Shown here: piece after piece, positions 54,454-62,768 of the stretch
Numbering within the stretch: the stretch's first letter is position 1
How the letters are laid out: the number at the start of each line of letters is the position of its first letter
NCBI RefSeq assembly: GCF_016587415.1
Contig: NZ_BNJI01000001.1
Coordinates: forward strand, 4,069,501 to 4,133,500
Origin: Ktedonobacter sp. SOSP1-85
GTDB taxonomy: Bacteria > Chloroflexota > Ktedonobacteria > Ktedonobacterales > Ktedonobacteraceae
Length of the DNA: 64,000 nt
Reading direction: 5' to 3'
Program-made: the position numbers and the translations under genes
The notes under the pieces: model-generated
The model's input: only the letters and a program-made list of their open reading frames with translations
Databases searched by the model: none
What the model was told of the DNA's origin: nothing

Positions 54454-54545
54454 CTGCTAGGGGAGCCTTTGTGGCTGAGAGACGACTGAGACGCCGTCGA
54501 CCCTTACAAGAACCTGATCTGGATAATACCAGCGGAGGGAAGCAG
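54454..54545 (+). promoter_or_regulatory. TPP (THI-box) riboswitch
   Basis: The THI-element core is clear: ggggagcc, gtggctgaga, acccttacaagaacctgat and ctggataataccagcggagg. P1 pairs ctgct (54454-54458) with agcag (54541-54545). It binds thiamine pyrophosphate and would shut off the thiZXY genes through the terminator at 54612-54642. A -10 box tatact (54395-54400) stands upstream. Confidence 0.95.
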
Positions 54546-54611
54546 CAACCGGTATGCCGAGGCCAGAGCATTTCAGCATTTCAATATGGCCGCCATATCG
54601 CAAGATGCTAG

Positions 54612-54642
54612 CCGTGTTCCCTCCAAGGGAGCACGGTTTTTT
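54612..54642 (+). terminator. TPP riboswitch terminator
   Basis: Stem ccgtg-ttccct/aggga-gcacgg (54612-54636), with one bulge, is followed by six T. It is the expected off-state hairpin. Confidence 0.85.
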
Positions 54643-54644
54643 GC

Positions 54645-54715
54645 GTGGTGGATGGATGTGATAGGTGTGCTGGCAGCCGAAGGCTGCCAGCACACCTATC
54701 ACATCCATCCACCAC
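54645..54715 (+). repeat. 34-bp perfect palindrome in the thiZ leader
   Basis: Arms at 54645-54678 and 54682-54715 are fully complementary around a 3-nt loop (gaa). It lies between the riboswitch terminator and thiZ, so read-through RNA would carry a very stable hairpin 45 nt before the start codon. Confidence 0.85.
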
Positions 54716-54759
54716 ATAGGCAAGCGCTGCAGGCGCATAGAAGAGAATGGATATGGCCT

Positions 54760-55614
54760 ATGGAAGATGAAGCAGATCGACAGGCGGAGGAGCCGCTGAA
54801 GCTCCTGGTGAAAGGTGTGAGTAAGAGGTATGGCGCGGGGAAGCAGCGGCTGGAGGTGCTGCGACCCTTGGACCTGCAGGTCAAAAAGGGCGAGTTTGTG
54901 ACGCTGATAGGACCGAGTGGCTGCGGTAAGAGTACCCTCTTCAATATCATTGCCGGGTTGGAGGAGCCAGACCAGGGCCTGGTGATGATAGATGGTGTCG
55001 AGGGTAAGCGTGCGGGGAAGTGCGGCTATATGCTCCAGCAGCCGCTGCTCCTGCCCTGGCGCACAGTCGAGGAGAACGTCATGCTGGGGCTGGACGTGCG
55101 ACGCGTGCCGCGCAAGCAGGCTCAGGAGGAGGCGCGAGCCTTGCTGGCCCACTTTGGTTTGAGCGAGTTTGCCCAACACTATCCGGCGACGCTCTCGGGA
55201 GGCATGAAGCAGCGCGTGGCTCTTTTGCGCACGGTCCTGTTCAATCGCGATTTTCTTCTGCTGGATGAGCCGCTGGGCGCATTGGATGCTCTGACACGCC
55301 TCTCCTTGCAGATGTGGCTGCTCGATCTCTGGCAGGAGGTGCATGCGAGCGTCCTGTTTATCACGCATGATGTGCGTGAGGCTATCCTCCTCTCTGATCG
55401 TATCTATGTGCTGAGCGCGCGTCCGGCTGGTGTTTTGCGCGTGGTGGATGTCAATCTACCACGCCCACGCAGGCAAGAGCAACTGACCGAGCCGGACGCG
55501 CTCCAACTTGAACGCGAACTGGTTGAGCTACTACTCAAATTGCAGTATCCTCAGACGGATCGAAGAAATAGTCAGGTCGCTCAGCAGTCGCTTCCCGCAT
55601 CCAGCCTGGATTAG
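54760..55614 (+). CDS. thiZ: ABC transporter ATPase, thiamine-precursor uptake
   Basis: The protein is a nitrate/sulfonate/pyrimidine-type importer ATPase with Walker A GPSGCGKSTLFN, signature LSGGMKQRVALLRTV, Walker B FLLLDEPLGALD and the H loop FITHDVREA. The TPP riboswitch upstream and the ThiY-like binding protein downstream assign it to uptake of pyrimidine thiamine precursors (HMP or formylaminopyrimidine). The start at 54760 is chosen because the frame upstream overlaps the riboswitch and the palindrome. Length 284 is normal. Confidence 0.88.
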   Translation: MEDEADRQAEEPLKLLVKGVSKRYGAGKQRLEVLRPLDLQVKKGEFVTLIGPSGCGKSTLFNIIAGLEEPDQGLVMIDGVEGKRAGKCGYMLQQPLLLPWRTVEENVMLGLDVRRVPRKQAQEEARALLAHFGLSEFAQHYPATLSGGMKQRVALLRTVLFNRDFLLLDEPLGALDALTRLSLQMWLLDLWQEVHASVLFITHDVREAILLSDRIYVLSARPAGVLRVVDVNLPRPRRQEQLTEPDALQLERELVELLLKLQYPQTDRRNSQVAQQSLPASSLD

Positions 55615-55678
55615 CAAGAAGAGTATAACAAGGCAAATTCGAATATGTCAAGTGTTTTTGCATTAAGGAGCAACAAGG

Positions 55679-56497
55679 ATGAACGAGAGTCGTTGGAGGC
55701 GCTTCGCGGCCTATGGCCCGGCCTTTGTGCTGGTGGTGGCGCTCCTGCTCCTGTGGGAAGTGGGCGTGCGTGCGGGCCGGATAGACGCGATGCTTGTCCC
55801 CGCACCCAGTGCCATTCTTGAAGCTCTGGGAAATAAGCGCGATGTACTGCTGACTCATTCTATTCAGACCATGCTAGAGACGGTGCTGGGCCTGGCACTC
55901 GCCACGGTCCTGGGCGTGGCTATCGCGGTGGCTATCGACCTCTCTTCCTGGCTCAGGCGCGCCTTGTATCCCTTGCTGGTGGCCTCACAGACCATTCCTA
56001 TGGTGGCGCTGGCCCCACTGCTGCTGGTCTGGTTTGGCTTCGATATCTTGCCCAAGGTGATCCTGGTGGTGCTGTACTGCTTCTTCCCGATCACGGTGGC
56101 CTGTGCCGATGGCCTGTTGAGCGTTGATCCCGACCTGGTACGACTGATGCGCAGCATGCGGGCCTCGCGCTGGCAGATCCTCTGGTTGGTGCGTTTGCCG
56201 GGCGCGATGCCTTCATTCTTCTCAGGCCTGCGCATCGCCGCGACCTATAGCGTGACCGGGGCCATCATTGGCGAATACGTAGGCGCGGAGCAGGGGCTGG
56301 GTATCTTTATGCAGACCTCGGCTAACGCGCATGCTATTGTACTGGTCTTCGCGGCTATCGTCATCACAACTGTGCTGAGCCTGGCACTCTTCGCCCTGGT
56401 AAGCCTGGTTGAGCGTATCGTCTTACCCTGGCAGGAGTCGGAGCAGAGGCGCGCCTTTGGTGCAGCGAGTATGCCCGCAGGTTCCAAATACCGGTAG
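55679..56497 (+). CDS. thiX: ABC transporter permease, thiamine-precursor uptake
   Basis: The permease has about six membrane segments. LWEVGVRAGRIDAMLVPAPS at the start and the coupling EAA-like region RLMRSMRASRWQILWLVRLP followed by AMPSFFSGLRIA are typical of the ThiX/SsuC group. An aaggag site is near the ATG. It is the second gene of the thi operon. Its stop codon lies inside a 23-bp palindrome. Confidence 0.9.
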   Translation: MNESRWRRFAAYGPAFVLVVALLLLWEVGVRAGRIDAMLVPAPSAILEALGNKRDVLLTHSIQTMLETVLGLALATVLGVAIAVAIDLSSWLRRALYPLLVASQTIPMVALAPLLLVWFGFDILPKVILVVLYCFFPITVACADGLLSVDPDLVRLMRSMRASRWQILWLVRLPGAMPSFFSGLRIAATYSVTGAIIGEYVGAEQGLGIFMQTSANAHAIVLVFAAIVITTVLSLALFALVSLVERIVLPWQESEQRRAFGAASMPAGSKYR

Positions 56498-56552
56498 GTA
56501 GTGTGCTGTGTGTTGGCAGTCGCAGGCTACCAACACACAGCACACTACCTAC
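56494..56552. repeat. 23-bp palindrome at thiX stop
   Basis: Arms gtaggtagtgtgctgtgtgt... (56494-56516) and its complement (56530-56552) pair fully. The loop (cagtcgcaggcta) resembles the centre of the palindrome at 54645-54715 (cagccgaaggctg). It could lower expression of thiY or protect the upstream mRNA. Confidence 0.7.
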
Positions 56553-56638
56553 TGAGCGCCACGGGCGCGAGAAGTCACGCACCTACTCATGTAGATGGAG
56601 TTAGTTATATTTTTCTCAAAGTTCTCAAGGAGTGAGCA

Positions 56639-57688
56639 ATGAACACACGAACGCGTTTAGTGGCGGGCCTTGGCATCCCTGTGCTCGTCATTCTGGTGGT
56701 ACTCGGTGCCTTCCTCTGGCAGCAACATGCCAGTGGCGCGCCAGCGGGGTCGCAGCCCCTCAAGAAGATGACTCTGGCTCTGGATTGGACCCCTAATACG
56801 AACCACAGCGGCATCTACGCCGCGCTCCAGCAGGGCTGGTACAAAGACCAGGGGATTGATCTCAAGGTGCTGCCTTACTCGTCCAGCGTCTCGCCCGATA
56901 CGCTGGTGAGCCAGGGTAAGGCGGATGTTGGTATTAGTTCGACTGAGTCAATTGTCGCCGATGCCGCCACGGGTCAGCCTGTGGTGTCGATTGCGGCTAT
57001 CTTGCAGCACAATACCTCTGCCCTGGTGACTCTGGCCGATTCGGGCATCAAGCGTCCGCGTGACCTGGATGGCAAGACCTATGGAGGCTTTGGTGCTCCC
57101 TATGAGGGCGCGGTTGTCAGTGCCATGATCCAGAAGGATGGTGGCCAGGGCAAGTTTCGCAATGTCACACTTGATGTGGACGCCATGGAGGCGCTGAAAT
57201 CACATAAGATTGATTTTGTCTGGATCTTTGAGGGGGTTGAGGGCATCCAGGCGAAGCACGAGGGACTGAAGCTCAATTACTTCTACATTACTGACTTTGG
57301 CATTCCCGACTACTACACGCCAAATTTTATTACAGGTTCAAAGCAGATGAAGGGCGAGCCGGACCTGCTGCGTAAGTTTATGACCGCGACCGCCAAAGGC
57401 TATGAATATGCGCGCCAGCATCCCAAAGAGACCGCGCAGATGCTCATTGATGGCGCGGGCAAGGAGAATTTTCCCGATACTTCGTTTGTCATGGATAGCC
57501 AGATGTTTAATAGCGCTCACTATGCTGATACTGGGCGCCAGTGGGGCGTACAGGATGACGCGCCCTGGCAGGGCTACCCCAACTTTATGCTCAACGCGGG
57601 CGCTATTCAGGATGCTTCTGGTAAGCCCATTAAGAGCATGGACTTTAAGCAGCTTTATACCAACGAATTTCTGCCTGGAAAGAGCTAA
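56639..57688 (+). CDS. thiY: ThiY-type substrate-binding protein
   Basis: This NMT1/ThiY-family protein has LALDWTPNTNHSGIYAALQQ, GWYKDQGIDL, GISSTESIVADAATGQPVV and a C-terminal GYEYARQHPKETAQML. It binds the pyrimidine precursor outside the cell and hands it to ThiX-ThiZ. An N-terminal hydrophobic stretch (about 9-27) lacks a lipobox Cys, so it is held as a signal anchor or is secreted, unlike the usual lipoprotein. Length 349 is normal. Confidence 0.9.
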   Translation: MNTRTRLVAGLGIPVLVILVVLGAFLWQQHASGAPAGSQPLKKMTLALDWTPNTNHSGIYAALQQGWYKDQGIDLKVLPYSSSVSPDTLVSQGKADVGISSTESIVADAATGQPVVSIAAILQHNTSALVTLADSGIKRPRDLDGKTYGGFGAPYEGAVVSAMIQKDGGQGKFRNVTLDVDAMEALKSHKIDFVWIFEGVEGIQAKHEGLKLNYFYITDFGIPDYYTPNFITGSKQMKGEPDLLRKFMTATAKGYEYARQHPKETAQMLIDGAGKENFPDTSFVMDSQMFNSAHYADTGRQWGVQDDAPWQGYPNFMLNAGAIQDASGKPIKSMDFKQLYTNEFLPGKS

Positions 57689-57691
57689 TCG

Positions 57692-57753
57692 TTTTATGCT
57701 GTGACTGCATGGGGCCGGACCACTGGCCTGGCCCCTGCATGCACAGCATAAAA
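57692..57753 (+). terminator. Bidirectional terminator after thiY
   Basis: Arms ttttatgctgtg (57692-57703) and cacagcataaaa (57742-57753) enclose a further GC-rich pairing (gcatggggcc with ggcccctgc). It lies between thiY and the converging esterase gene. Confidence 0.8.
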
Positions 57754-57755
57754 AA

Positions 57756-58685
57756 CTACTCTGTGAAGCGGGTGTGCAGCCAGGTGGCGACGTTTCGCTG
57801 GTGTTCGAGGGCATGAGGGAAGACGCCATTCATACGAAAGAAGGAGTGGATCAAACCCTTCAGGTAGATAAATTGGGTTGGCACTCCAGCCTCTTGCAGG
57901 CGTTGCGCGTACTTCTGTCCCTCGTCGCGCAGGGGATCATACTCCGCGACGAGAACTAGCGCGGGCGGCAGGTGGCTTAGATCCTGAGCGCGCAAAGGTG
58001 CCGCGTAGGGGTGTTCGCCCTCATCAGGTGTAGACAGGTACTGGTCCCAGTACCAGCGCATATCCTCCGCGGTGAGACCATATCCCTCTTTAATGGTTGT
58101 GTAGGAGTCGTGATCACCAGTATAATAGTCGGTTACGGGATAGACCAGGGCCTGGGCCGCGAGTGGTGGATACCCTCTATCGCGCGCCAGGAGCGTGAGG
58201 GCGGCGGCGATATTTCCTCCAGCGCTATCTCCTGCCACCGCGATATGTGAGGCGTCTATAGCTAGCTCCTGGGCGTTTGCGGTTACCCATAAGAGAGCGG
58301 CCTCGGCATCCTCAAGCGCTGCGGGATACTTGTGCTCGGGTGCCAGGCGATAGTCGACCGCGATTACCACGCAGGGGGTATGCTTCGCCAGTGAGCGGCA
58401 AATATTGTCATGAGTATCGAGATTGCCAAGCACCCAGCCGCCACCATGAAAATAGATCACGACTGGCAGCAGGGAATTATCGGGCGTGGGGCGATAGATG
58501 CGAACCGGTATCTCACCCGCTGGCCCGGGAATGGTGCGGTTATGCACCTGGGCCAGCGGAATCGCTTCGCCTCCACTCACAATGCCCGAGAAAGTGTTCT
58601 GGCGGCGCATCTCATCGAGAGATGTAACAGGTTCTGCAACTGGCAGGGACGCCAAATAGGCGGCCACCTGGGGATCAAGCGTCAT
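57756..58685 (-). CDS. Alpha/beta-hydrolase esterase (HSL family)
   Basis: The protein has the hormone-sensitive-lipase family marks: oxyanion HGGGWVLG, nucleophile Ser in GDSAGGNIA, and a C-terminal EYDPLRDEG (Asp) with LIHSFFRMNG (His). It is an intracellular esterase/lipase for short acyl esters; the substrate is unknown. Length 309 is normal and no signal is present. It is transcribed toward the thi operon; repeat copy B lies just upstream of its start. Confidence 0.88.
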   Translation of the reverse strand: MTLDPQVAAYLASLPVAEPVTSLDEMRRQNTFSGIVSGGEAIPLAQVHNRTIPGPAGEIPVRIYRPTPDNSLLPVVIYFHGGGWVLGNLDTHDNICRSLAKHTPCVVIAVDYRLAPEHKYPAALEDAEAALLWVTANAQELAIDASHIAVAGDSAGGNIAAALTLLARDRGYPPLAAQALVYPVTDYYTGDHDSYTTIKEGYGLTAEDMRWYWDQYLSTPDEGEHPYAAPLRAQDLSHLPPALVLVAEYDPLRDEGQKYAQRLQEAGVPTQFIYLKGLIHSFFRMNGVFPHALEHQRNVATWLHTRFTE

Positions 58686-58700
58686 ACTTTCATCCTTGGC

Positions 58701-58765
58701 CGACGCTACTAAAGTACGCGTCTACATATAACGGGTATATGTAGACGCGTACTTTAGTAGCGTCG
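58701..58765. repeat. Palindromic repeat, family CGACGCTGCT (copy B)
   Basis: Perfect 30-bp arms (58701-58730, 58736-58765) begin cgacgctactaaagtacgcg. Against copies A and C, changes in one arm (ctact, gtacg) are matched in the other, so pairing is kept. Confidence 0.9.
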
Positions 58766-58769
58766 TGCT

Positions 58770-59510
58770 TTAACCTAATGAGAGATTTTTATAGATACGC
58801 TCTGGAATAGCCTTGATTATAAACATGATGCCGCCCCAGAACCAGGGGAGATAGACAACATCCTTCTTCTGCTGCATAGCTTGGTAGACGCCCTCGCCCA
58901 CAGCGCTGGCCTTGGCAAAGAGCAAGCCTTTGCGCAGGTGCGCGGTCATAGGGGTATCGACAAAGCCAGGTTTAATCGTGACCACCGTCACACCAGATTT
59001 GGCCAGGCGGTTGCGCAGGCCTTGTAAGAAGAGGTTGACCGCGCCCTTGGCGGTGCCATAGACGTAGTTGCTCTTACGTCCGCGATCACCCGCGACAGAT
59101 GAGATAACCGCGATCACACCCCGGTGGCGGCGCTCGAAGTAGTTGGCGCTAATTGTAAGCAGTGAGACGACGCTGGTAAAGTTGGTGTTGAGTTCTTTGA
59201 GGGTCTCTGCTACGCTCTCTTCGCAGCCCTTCTGGCTGCCGAGCGTCCCGTGGGCGATGAGGAACATATCTAGCTCGCCCATGGTTGCGAGTGCGGTATC
59301 GAACATCTCCTGGTGACGATGAAGGTCAGAGGCGTCAAACTCGAAGGTTTCGACACTTTTAGCGCCACGCACCTTGAGGTCATCCGCGATAACGGCCATT
59401 TTCTCAGGGCTGCGTGCGACCAGGAAGAGATCAGCACCATCTTTGGCGAAACATTTTGCTGTCTCCTGGGCAATTGCTGAGGTCGCGCCTACAATAAGGA
59501 TTTTTGCCAT
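58770..59510 (-). CDS. DprE2-like short-chain dehydrogenase
   Basis: The SDR has the nucleotide loop VGATSAIAQ, the active-site Ser in ISSVAGDRGRKSN, YGTAKGAV with Tyr and Lys, and PGFVDTPM. The C-terminal part (PERIYKNLSLG) ends in a hydrophobic section (VYLPWFWGGIMFIIKA) as in DprE2. With the DprE1-like oxidase just upstream it would reduce the keto intermediate of a polyprenyl-phosphoryl pentose epimerisation. Assignment rests mainly on the gene pair. The two genes are 42 nt apart on the minus strand. Confidence 0.75.
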   Translation of the reverse strand: MAKILIVGATSAIAQETAKCFAKDGADLFLVARSPEKMAVIADDLKVRGAKSVETFEFDASDLHRHQEMFDTALATMGELDMFLIAHGTLGSQKGCEESVAETLKELNTNFTSVVSLLTISANYFERRHRGVIAVISSVAGDRGRKSNYVYGTAKGAVNLFLQGLRNRLAKSGVTVVTIKPGFVDTPMTAHLRKGLLFAKASAVGEGVYQAMQQKKDVVYLPWFWGGIMFIIKAIPERIYKNLSLG

Positions 59511-59552
59511 AACTTTTTTTATAACTCCAGATTGGTAGTATGTATGCTTTAT

Positions 59553-60887
59553 CTATTGCGCAGCGGGCTGTGTGACGCGACGCCAGAAGCTGGAAGAAAA
59601 TTGTGGGTCCATATACTGCTCGAACTCTTTCCAGCGTGGGAAGTAGCGCTGGAAATCTTCGGGATGCATACGCGCGTCCTTAGCAGGATAAATCAAGCCC
59701 CCGGCGGCATTAACCATGGCGTCCAGGCGGTCGAGGAGGCGCAGGGTCTGTGTGCCGTGATTGGCGAAGTCCAGGGCCAGGGTCAGGCCAGGGCGCGGGA
59801 AGGAGAGCATGCCAGGCGAGCGAATATCTCCAAAGGATTTGAGAACGGTCAGGAATGATCCTTCTCCAGAGCGATTGATCTCTTGCATGATCTCCTTCAT
59901 GGCCTCATAGCCGCCCTCGAAGGGAATGACAAACTGGTACTGGAAGAAGCCACGCTTGCCATACATGCGGTTCCAGGTATGGATGGCGTCGAGGGGATAG
60001 AAGAATGGATCATAGTGCGTCAGCTTGTGAACATACTTCTCGCGCTGCTTATTATAGTATGCCAGGTTGAAGGCGCGAATCGTCAGGCGGTTGAGGGTAA
60101 TGGAGGGAAAATCGAAAGGGACCGCCAGGGGCAGATGTTTTCCCTGAGTATTGCTGGGCATGGGCTGCGTCGTATCATGGTTGCCACGTGAGAAGAGTCC
60201 GCGTCCCAGCTCCTTATCATTGCCCAGGCAGACCACCCAGGAGACCGTGTACTCAAAATCTTTGTCGGACTCCTCGGCTAACTGGCGATATTCGTCCAGG
60301 GAGGAGAAGCGGATACTATCCATTTGAATATATGGGTTATGGATGCGTTTCAGGCGGAACTCGGCCCAGAGAATGACGCCCGTCAGGCCCAGACCGCCGA
60401 TGGTGGCCTGGAAGAGTTCACTGTTCTGATCGGGTGAACAAATGAGGCGTGTGCCATCGGAGCGCAGTAACTCAAACTGGGTGACATGGCAGCCGAAGGT
60501 GCCGCCTTTGTGGTGATTCTTGCCATGCACATCATTCGCGATTGCGCCACCAACTGAGACGAACTTGGTGCCAGGGGTCACAGGCAAGAACCAGCCACGA
60601 GGTACTGCCAGCTCTAGTACCTCGGCCAGAGAGACTCCTGCCTCACAGCGTAAGAGGCCCTGTTCCTCATCAAAGGAGATGAAGTGACGCAGATTGCTGA
60701 CATCAAGGGAGATACCGCCCTCGTTAAGGCAGCTATCACCATAGCTGCGCCCGTAGGCATAAGGCAGGATAGACTTCTCAAGTGTATCGAGTTGTGGGAC
60801 CTCGTGACGCCAGTAGACTGGCAGCACGGCATTGGGCTTCACACGTGGGAAGCGGCCCCAGGATTGAGGTGTGCGCTGTATCGACAT
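59553..60887 (-). CDS. DprE1-like FAD-dependent oxidase
   Basis: The 444-residue protein has a PCMH-type FAD-binding fold: YGRSYGDSCLNEGG, VSVGGAIANDVHGKNHHKGG and GGLGLTGVIL, then a substrate cap (FFQYQFVIPFEGGYEAMKEI). DprE1 in mycobacteria oxidises decaprenylphosphoryl ribose on the way to arabinan. Its presence with a DprE2-like gene suggests a similar pentose epimerisation here, for an unknown cell-surface glycan. Other FAD oxidases (alditol-oxidase type) share the fold, so specificity is not proved. Confidence 0.8.
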   Translation of the reverse strand: MSIQRTPQSWGRFPRVKPNAVLPVYWRHEVPQLDTLEKSILPYAYGRSYGDSCLNEGGISLDVSNLRHFISFDEEQGLLRCEAGVSLAEVLELAVPRGWFLPVTPGTKFVSVGGAIANDVHGKNHHKGGTFGCHVTQFELLRSDGTRLICSPDQNSELFQATIGGLGLTGVILWAEFRLKRIHNPYIQMDSIRFSSLDEYRQLAEESDKDFEYTVSWVVCLGNDKELGRGLFSRGNHDTTQPMPSNTQGKHLPLAVPFDFPSITLNRLTIRAFNLAYYNKQREKYVHKLTHYDPFFYPLDAIHTWNRMYGKRGFFQYQFVIPFEGGYEAMKEIMQEINRSGEGSFLTVLKSFGDIRSPGMLSFPRPGLTLALDFANHGTQTLRLLDRLDAMVNAAGGLIYPAKDARMHPEDFQRYFPRWKEFEQYMDPQFSSSFWRRVTQPAAQ

Positions 60888-61003
60888 GTTATGAGTACCC
60901 TCTATATGGATAGATATAGATCTGGATCTAGAACTTGTTCAACTATCATAACGAATTGTGCGAAAATGTGGCTACTAGTTAGCCGAAAGGTATAGCAAAT
61001 AGT

Positions 61004-61654
61004 ATGCATATCATTGTATTTGCTGCGGGAAGCTTGAGACCTGGAAGCGGTGTACAGGAGGCCCTGGCAAGTGCCGACCTGGTTATAGCCGCCGATAAAG
61101 GGGCACAGACCGCGCTCGACTATGGTCTGACACCGCGTGTCATTGTAGGAGATTTTGACTCGCTCACTCTTCCTGAACCAGAGCTACGCGCACGTGGGTG
61201 CGAGCTTGTGCGCGTCGCCGAAGAGAAGGACGAGACCGATACAGAACTGGCCTTGCAACTCGCGCTCGAGCATGGCGCGACGCGTATTACCCTGCTTGGT
61301 GGCTGGGGAGGCGAACGGATGGAACACGCCCTCGGAAATATTATGCTCCTGAGCAGCATTACAAGCGTACCTGTGCGCCTGGTCGATGGCCCTTCTGTGT
61401 GCTGGGTCGTGCATGGCCCGGCACGGACCCAGGTGCATGGCACGAGCAACGACCTGCTCTCGCTCTTCCCTCTGGTAGGTGATGTGACGGGTCTGACCAC
61501 GACCAATTTACAGTACGCCCTGCGCGATGGTTGCCTGCGCTTTGGTTCGCCCAGGGGCATTAGCAATGTCTTGACGCATGATCTGGCCGAGGTGGAGGTT
61601 GGTAGTGGGGTCTTGCTCCTTGTGCATACGCGTAGAAGCGAGCTTCAGGAGTAA
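61004..61654 (+). CDS. thiN: Thiamine pyrophosphokinase
   Basis: TPK transfers pyrophosphate from ATP to thiamine, making TPP. The family marks are VIAADKGAQTALDYG, VIVGDFDSL, EKDETDTELALQLAL and GGWGGERMEH. Length 216 is normal. It lies about 3.3 kb beyond thiY and has no TPP riboswitch of its own, so it seems expressed separately. It completes the salvage route from thiamine in this region. Confidence 0.92.
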   Translation: MHIIVFAAGSLRPGSGVQEALASADLVIAADKGAQTALDYGLTPRVIVGDFDSLTLPEPELRARGCELVRVAEEKDETDTELALQLALEHGATRITLLGGWGGERMEHALGNIMLLSSITSVPVRLVDGPSVCWVVHGPARTQVHGTSNDLLSLFPLVGDVTGLTTTNLQYALRDGCLRFGSPRGISNVLTHDLAEVEVGSGVLLLVHTRRSELQE

Positions 61655-61662
61655 ATAGGTGG

Positions 61663-61732
61663 CACGACGCTGCTAAAGCACGCGTCTACATATGATCCAT
61701 GATATGTAGACGCGTGTTTTAGCAGCGTTGTG
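61663..61732. repeat. Palindromic repeat, family CGACGCTGCT (copy C)
   Basis: The arms cacgacgctgctaaagcacg... (61663-61693) and its near complement (61702-61732) pair over about 31 bp with G-T pairs. It lies between the converging thiN and surface-protein genes. Copies A and B are at 40292 and 58701. Confidence 0.9.
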
Positions 61733-61754
61733 TCACAGCTGTAATTGTGCTTTG

Positions 61755-62672
61755 CTACTGACGGGTATAGGAGAAGTACATGATGGCGCCGACGACGACC
61801 AGGACGAGGCCTACGCCTCCCAGCAGGAAGGTGAAGATCATCAGACCATTCGGGCCACCAGAGCCGCTGGAATTGGTGGTTGCCGTCGCGGTTACTGTAG
61901 GTGTGGTGCCGGGCGTTGGCGTGGGGGTAGAAGGCGCCGCGGTCGGCTCCGCCGCTACGGTAAGGGTCTGGCTCGCCCTCATAAAGCTTGAATCTTCATT
62001 GGGTGCGTTGACGCTTACCTGGTAGCTTCCATCCTGAGCGCTCTCCGGGACGGTCAGCGTCGTGGTAAAGATTCCATCTGGACCCGCGGACTGCACGCTC
62101 TGGCTGGTGATAGCTGAGCCATTGCTAACAATAGAGACGTTAATATTTTGTACTGGCAGCCAGCCAGTGCCCTGGACCGTAATCTTGTCGCCAGGGGCCG
62201 CATTCTTAGGGGTGACCTTGATCGCAACCGGCTCCGCAACGGTAAAGTTGTTGCCAGAGAGGGCCTGCTCGTCCTGAGTGGTTGCACAGAGATAATAAGG
62301 GGCCGAAGGGATGTTGGCGGCATCTGGCCAGTTCGTGTCAACCTTGAAACTGCCGCTGGCGTCAATGGTCGCGCTATCCGGGACAAAGGCCTTCATGTTG
62401 CCGGTCACTTGACCAGGCTTACACTGATTGGGGTCGCTTACTGGTGTAGCGAAGAGTTTGGCAGTGCCGTTGGGTTTAAAACCCGTTCCCGTGAGCGTCA
62501 CCTTCGTGCCAGGGTGGCCAATAAGAATCGAGCTTGTCGCTCCTGGTTGCGCTATGGTAACTGTAGGACCTGCGGCATGTGCCAGCGCAGGCTGAAGCGA
62601 AGCCGCCAGGCTAAGGGCGAACAGGCCGCAGATCGCTAGCAGGCTGAGGCGTTGCAGAAATATCTTAAACAC
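61755..62672 (-). CDS. Surface protein with Ig/IPT-like repeats and C-terminal anchor
   Basis: A signal peptide (about 1-34, SLLAICGLFALSLAASLQPA) is followed by two or three beta-sandwich units (GTKVTLTGTGFKPNG, GDKITVQGTGWLPVQ) of the IPT/TIG kind, a Thr/Pro linker (about 235-265) and a membrane helix (about 275-300) ending YFSYTRQ. It should be exposed outside, anchored by the C-terminal helix; adhesion or wall roles are open. No sortase motif is seen. Confidence 0.75.
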   Translation of the reverse strand: MFKIFLQRLSLLAICGLFALSLAASLQPALAHAAGPTVTIAQPGATSSILIGHPGTKVTLTGTGFKPNGTAKLFATPVSDPNQCKPGQVTGNMKAFVPDSATIDASGSFKVDTNWPDAANIPSAPYYLCATTQDEQALSGNNFTVAEPVAIKVTPKNAAPGDKITVQGTGWLPVQNINVSIVSNGSAITSQSVQSAGPDGIFTTTLTVPESAQDGSYQVSVNAPNEDSSFMRASQTLTVAAEPTAAPSTPTPTPGTTPTVTATATTNSSGSGGPNGLMIFTFLLGGVGLVLVVVGAIMYFSYTRQ

Positions 62673-62768
62673 GATGAAGCTCTCCTGAAATTATTGCATC
62701 GATATACATGATAGAACGTAATGGATATAACGCATGTAACAAATGCAAGTCCGGGTAGGATGGTCCCT

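Noticed and set aside
54586..54759. Upstream start for thiZ at 54586
   Set aside because: This stretch covers the riboswitch terminator and the 34-bp palindrome; the protein match begins after 54760.
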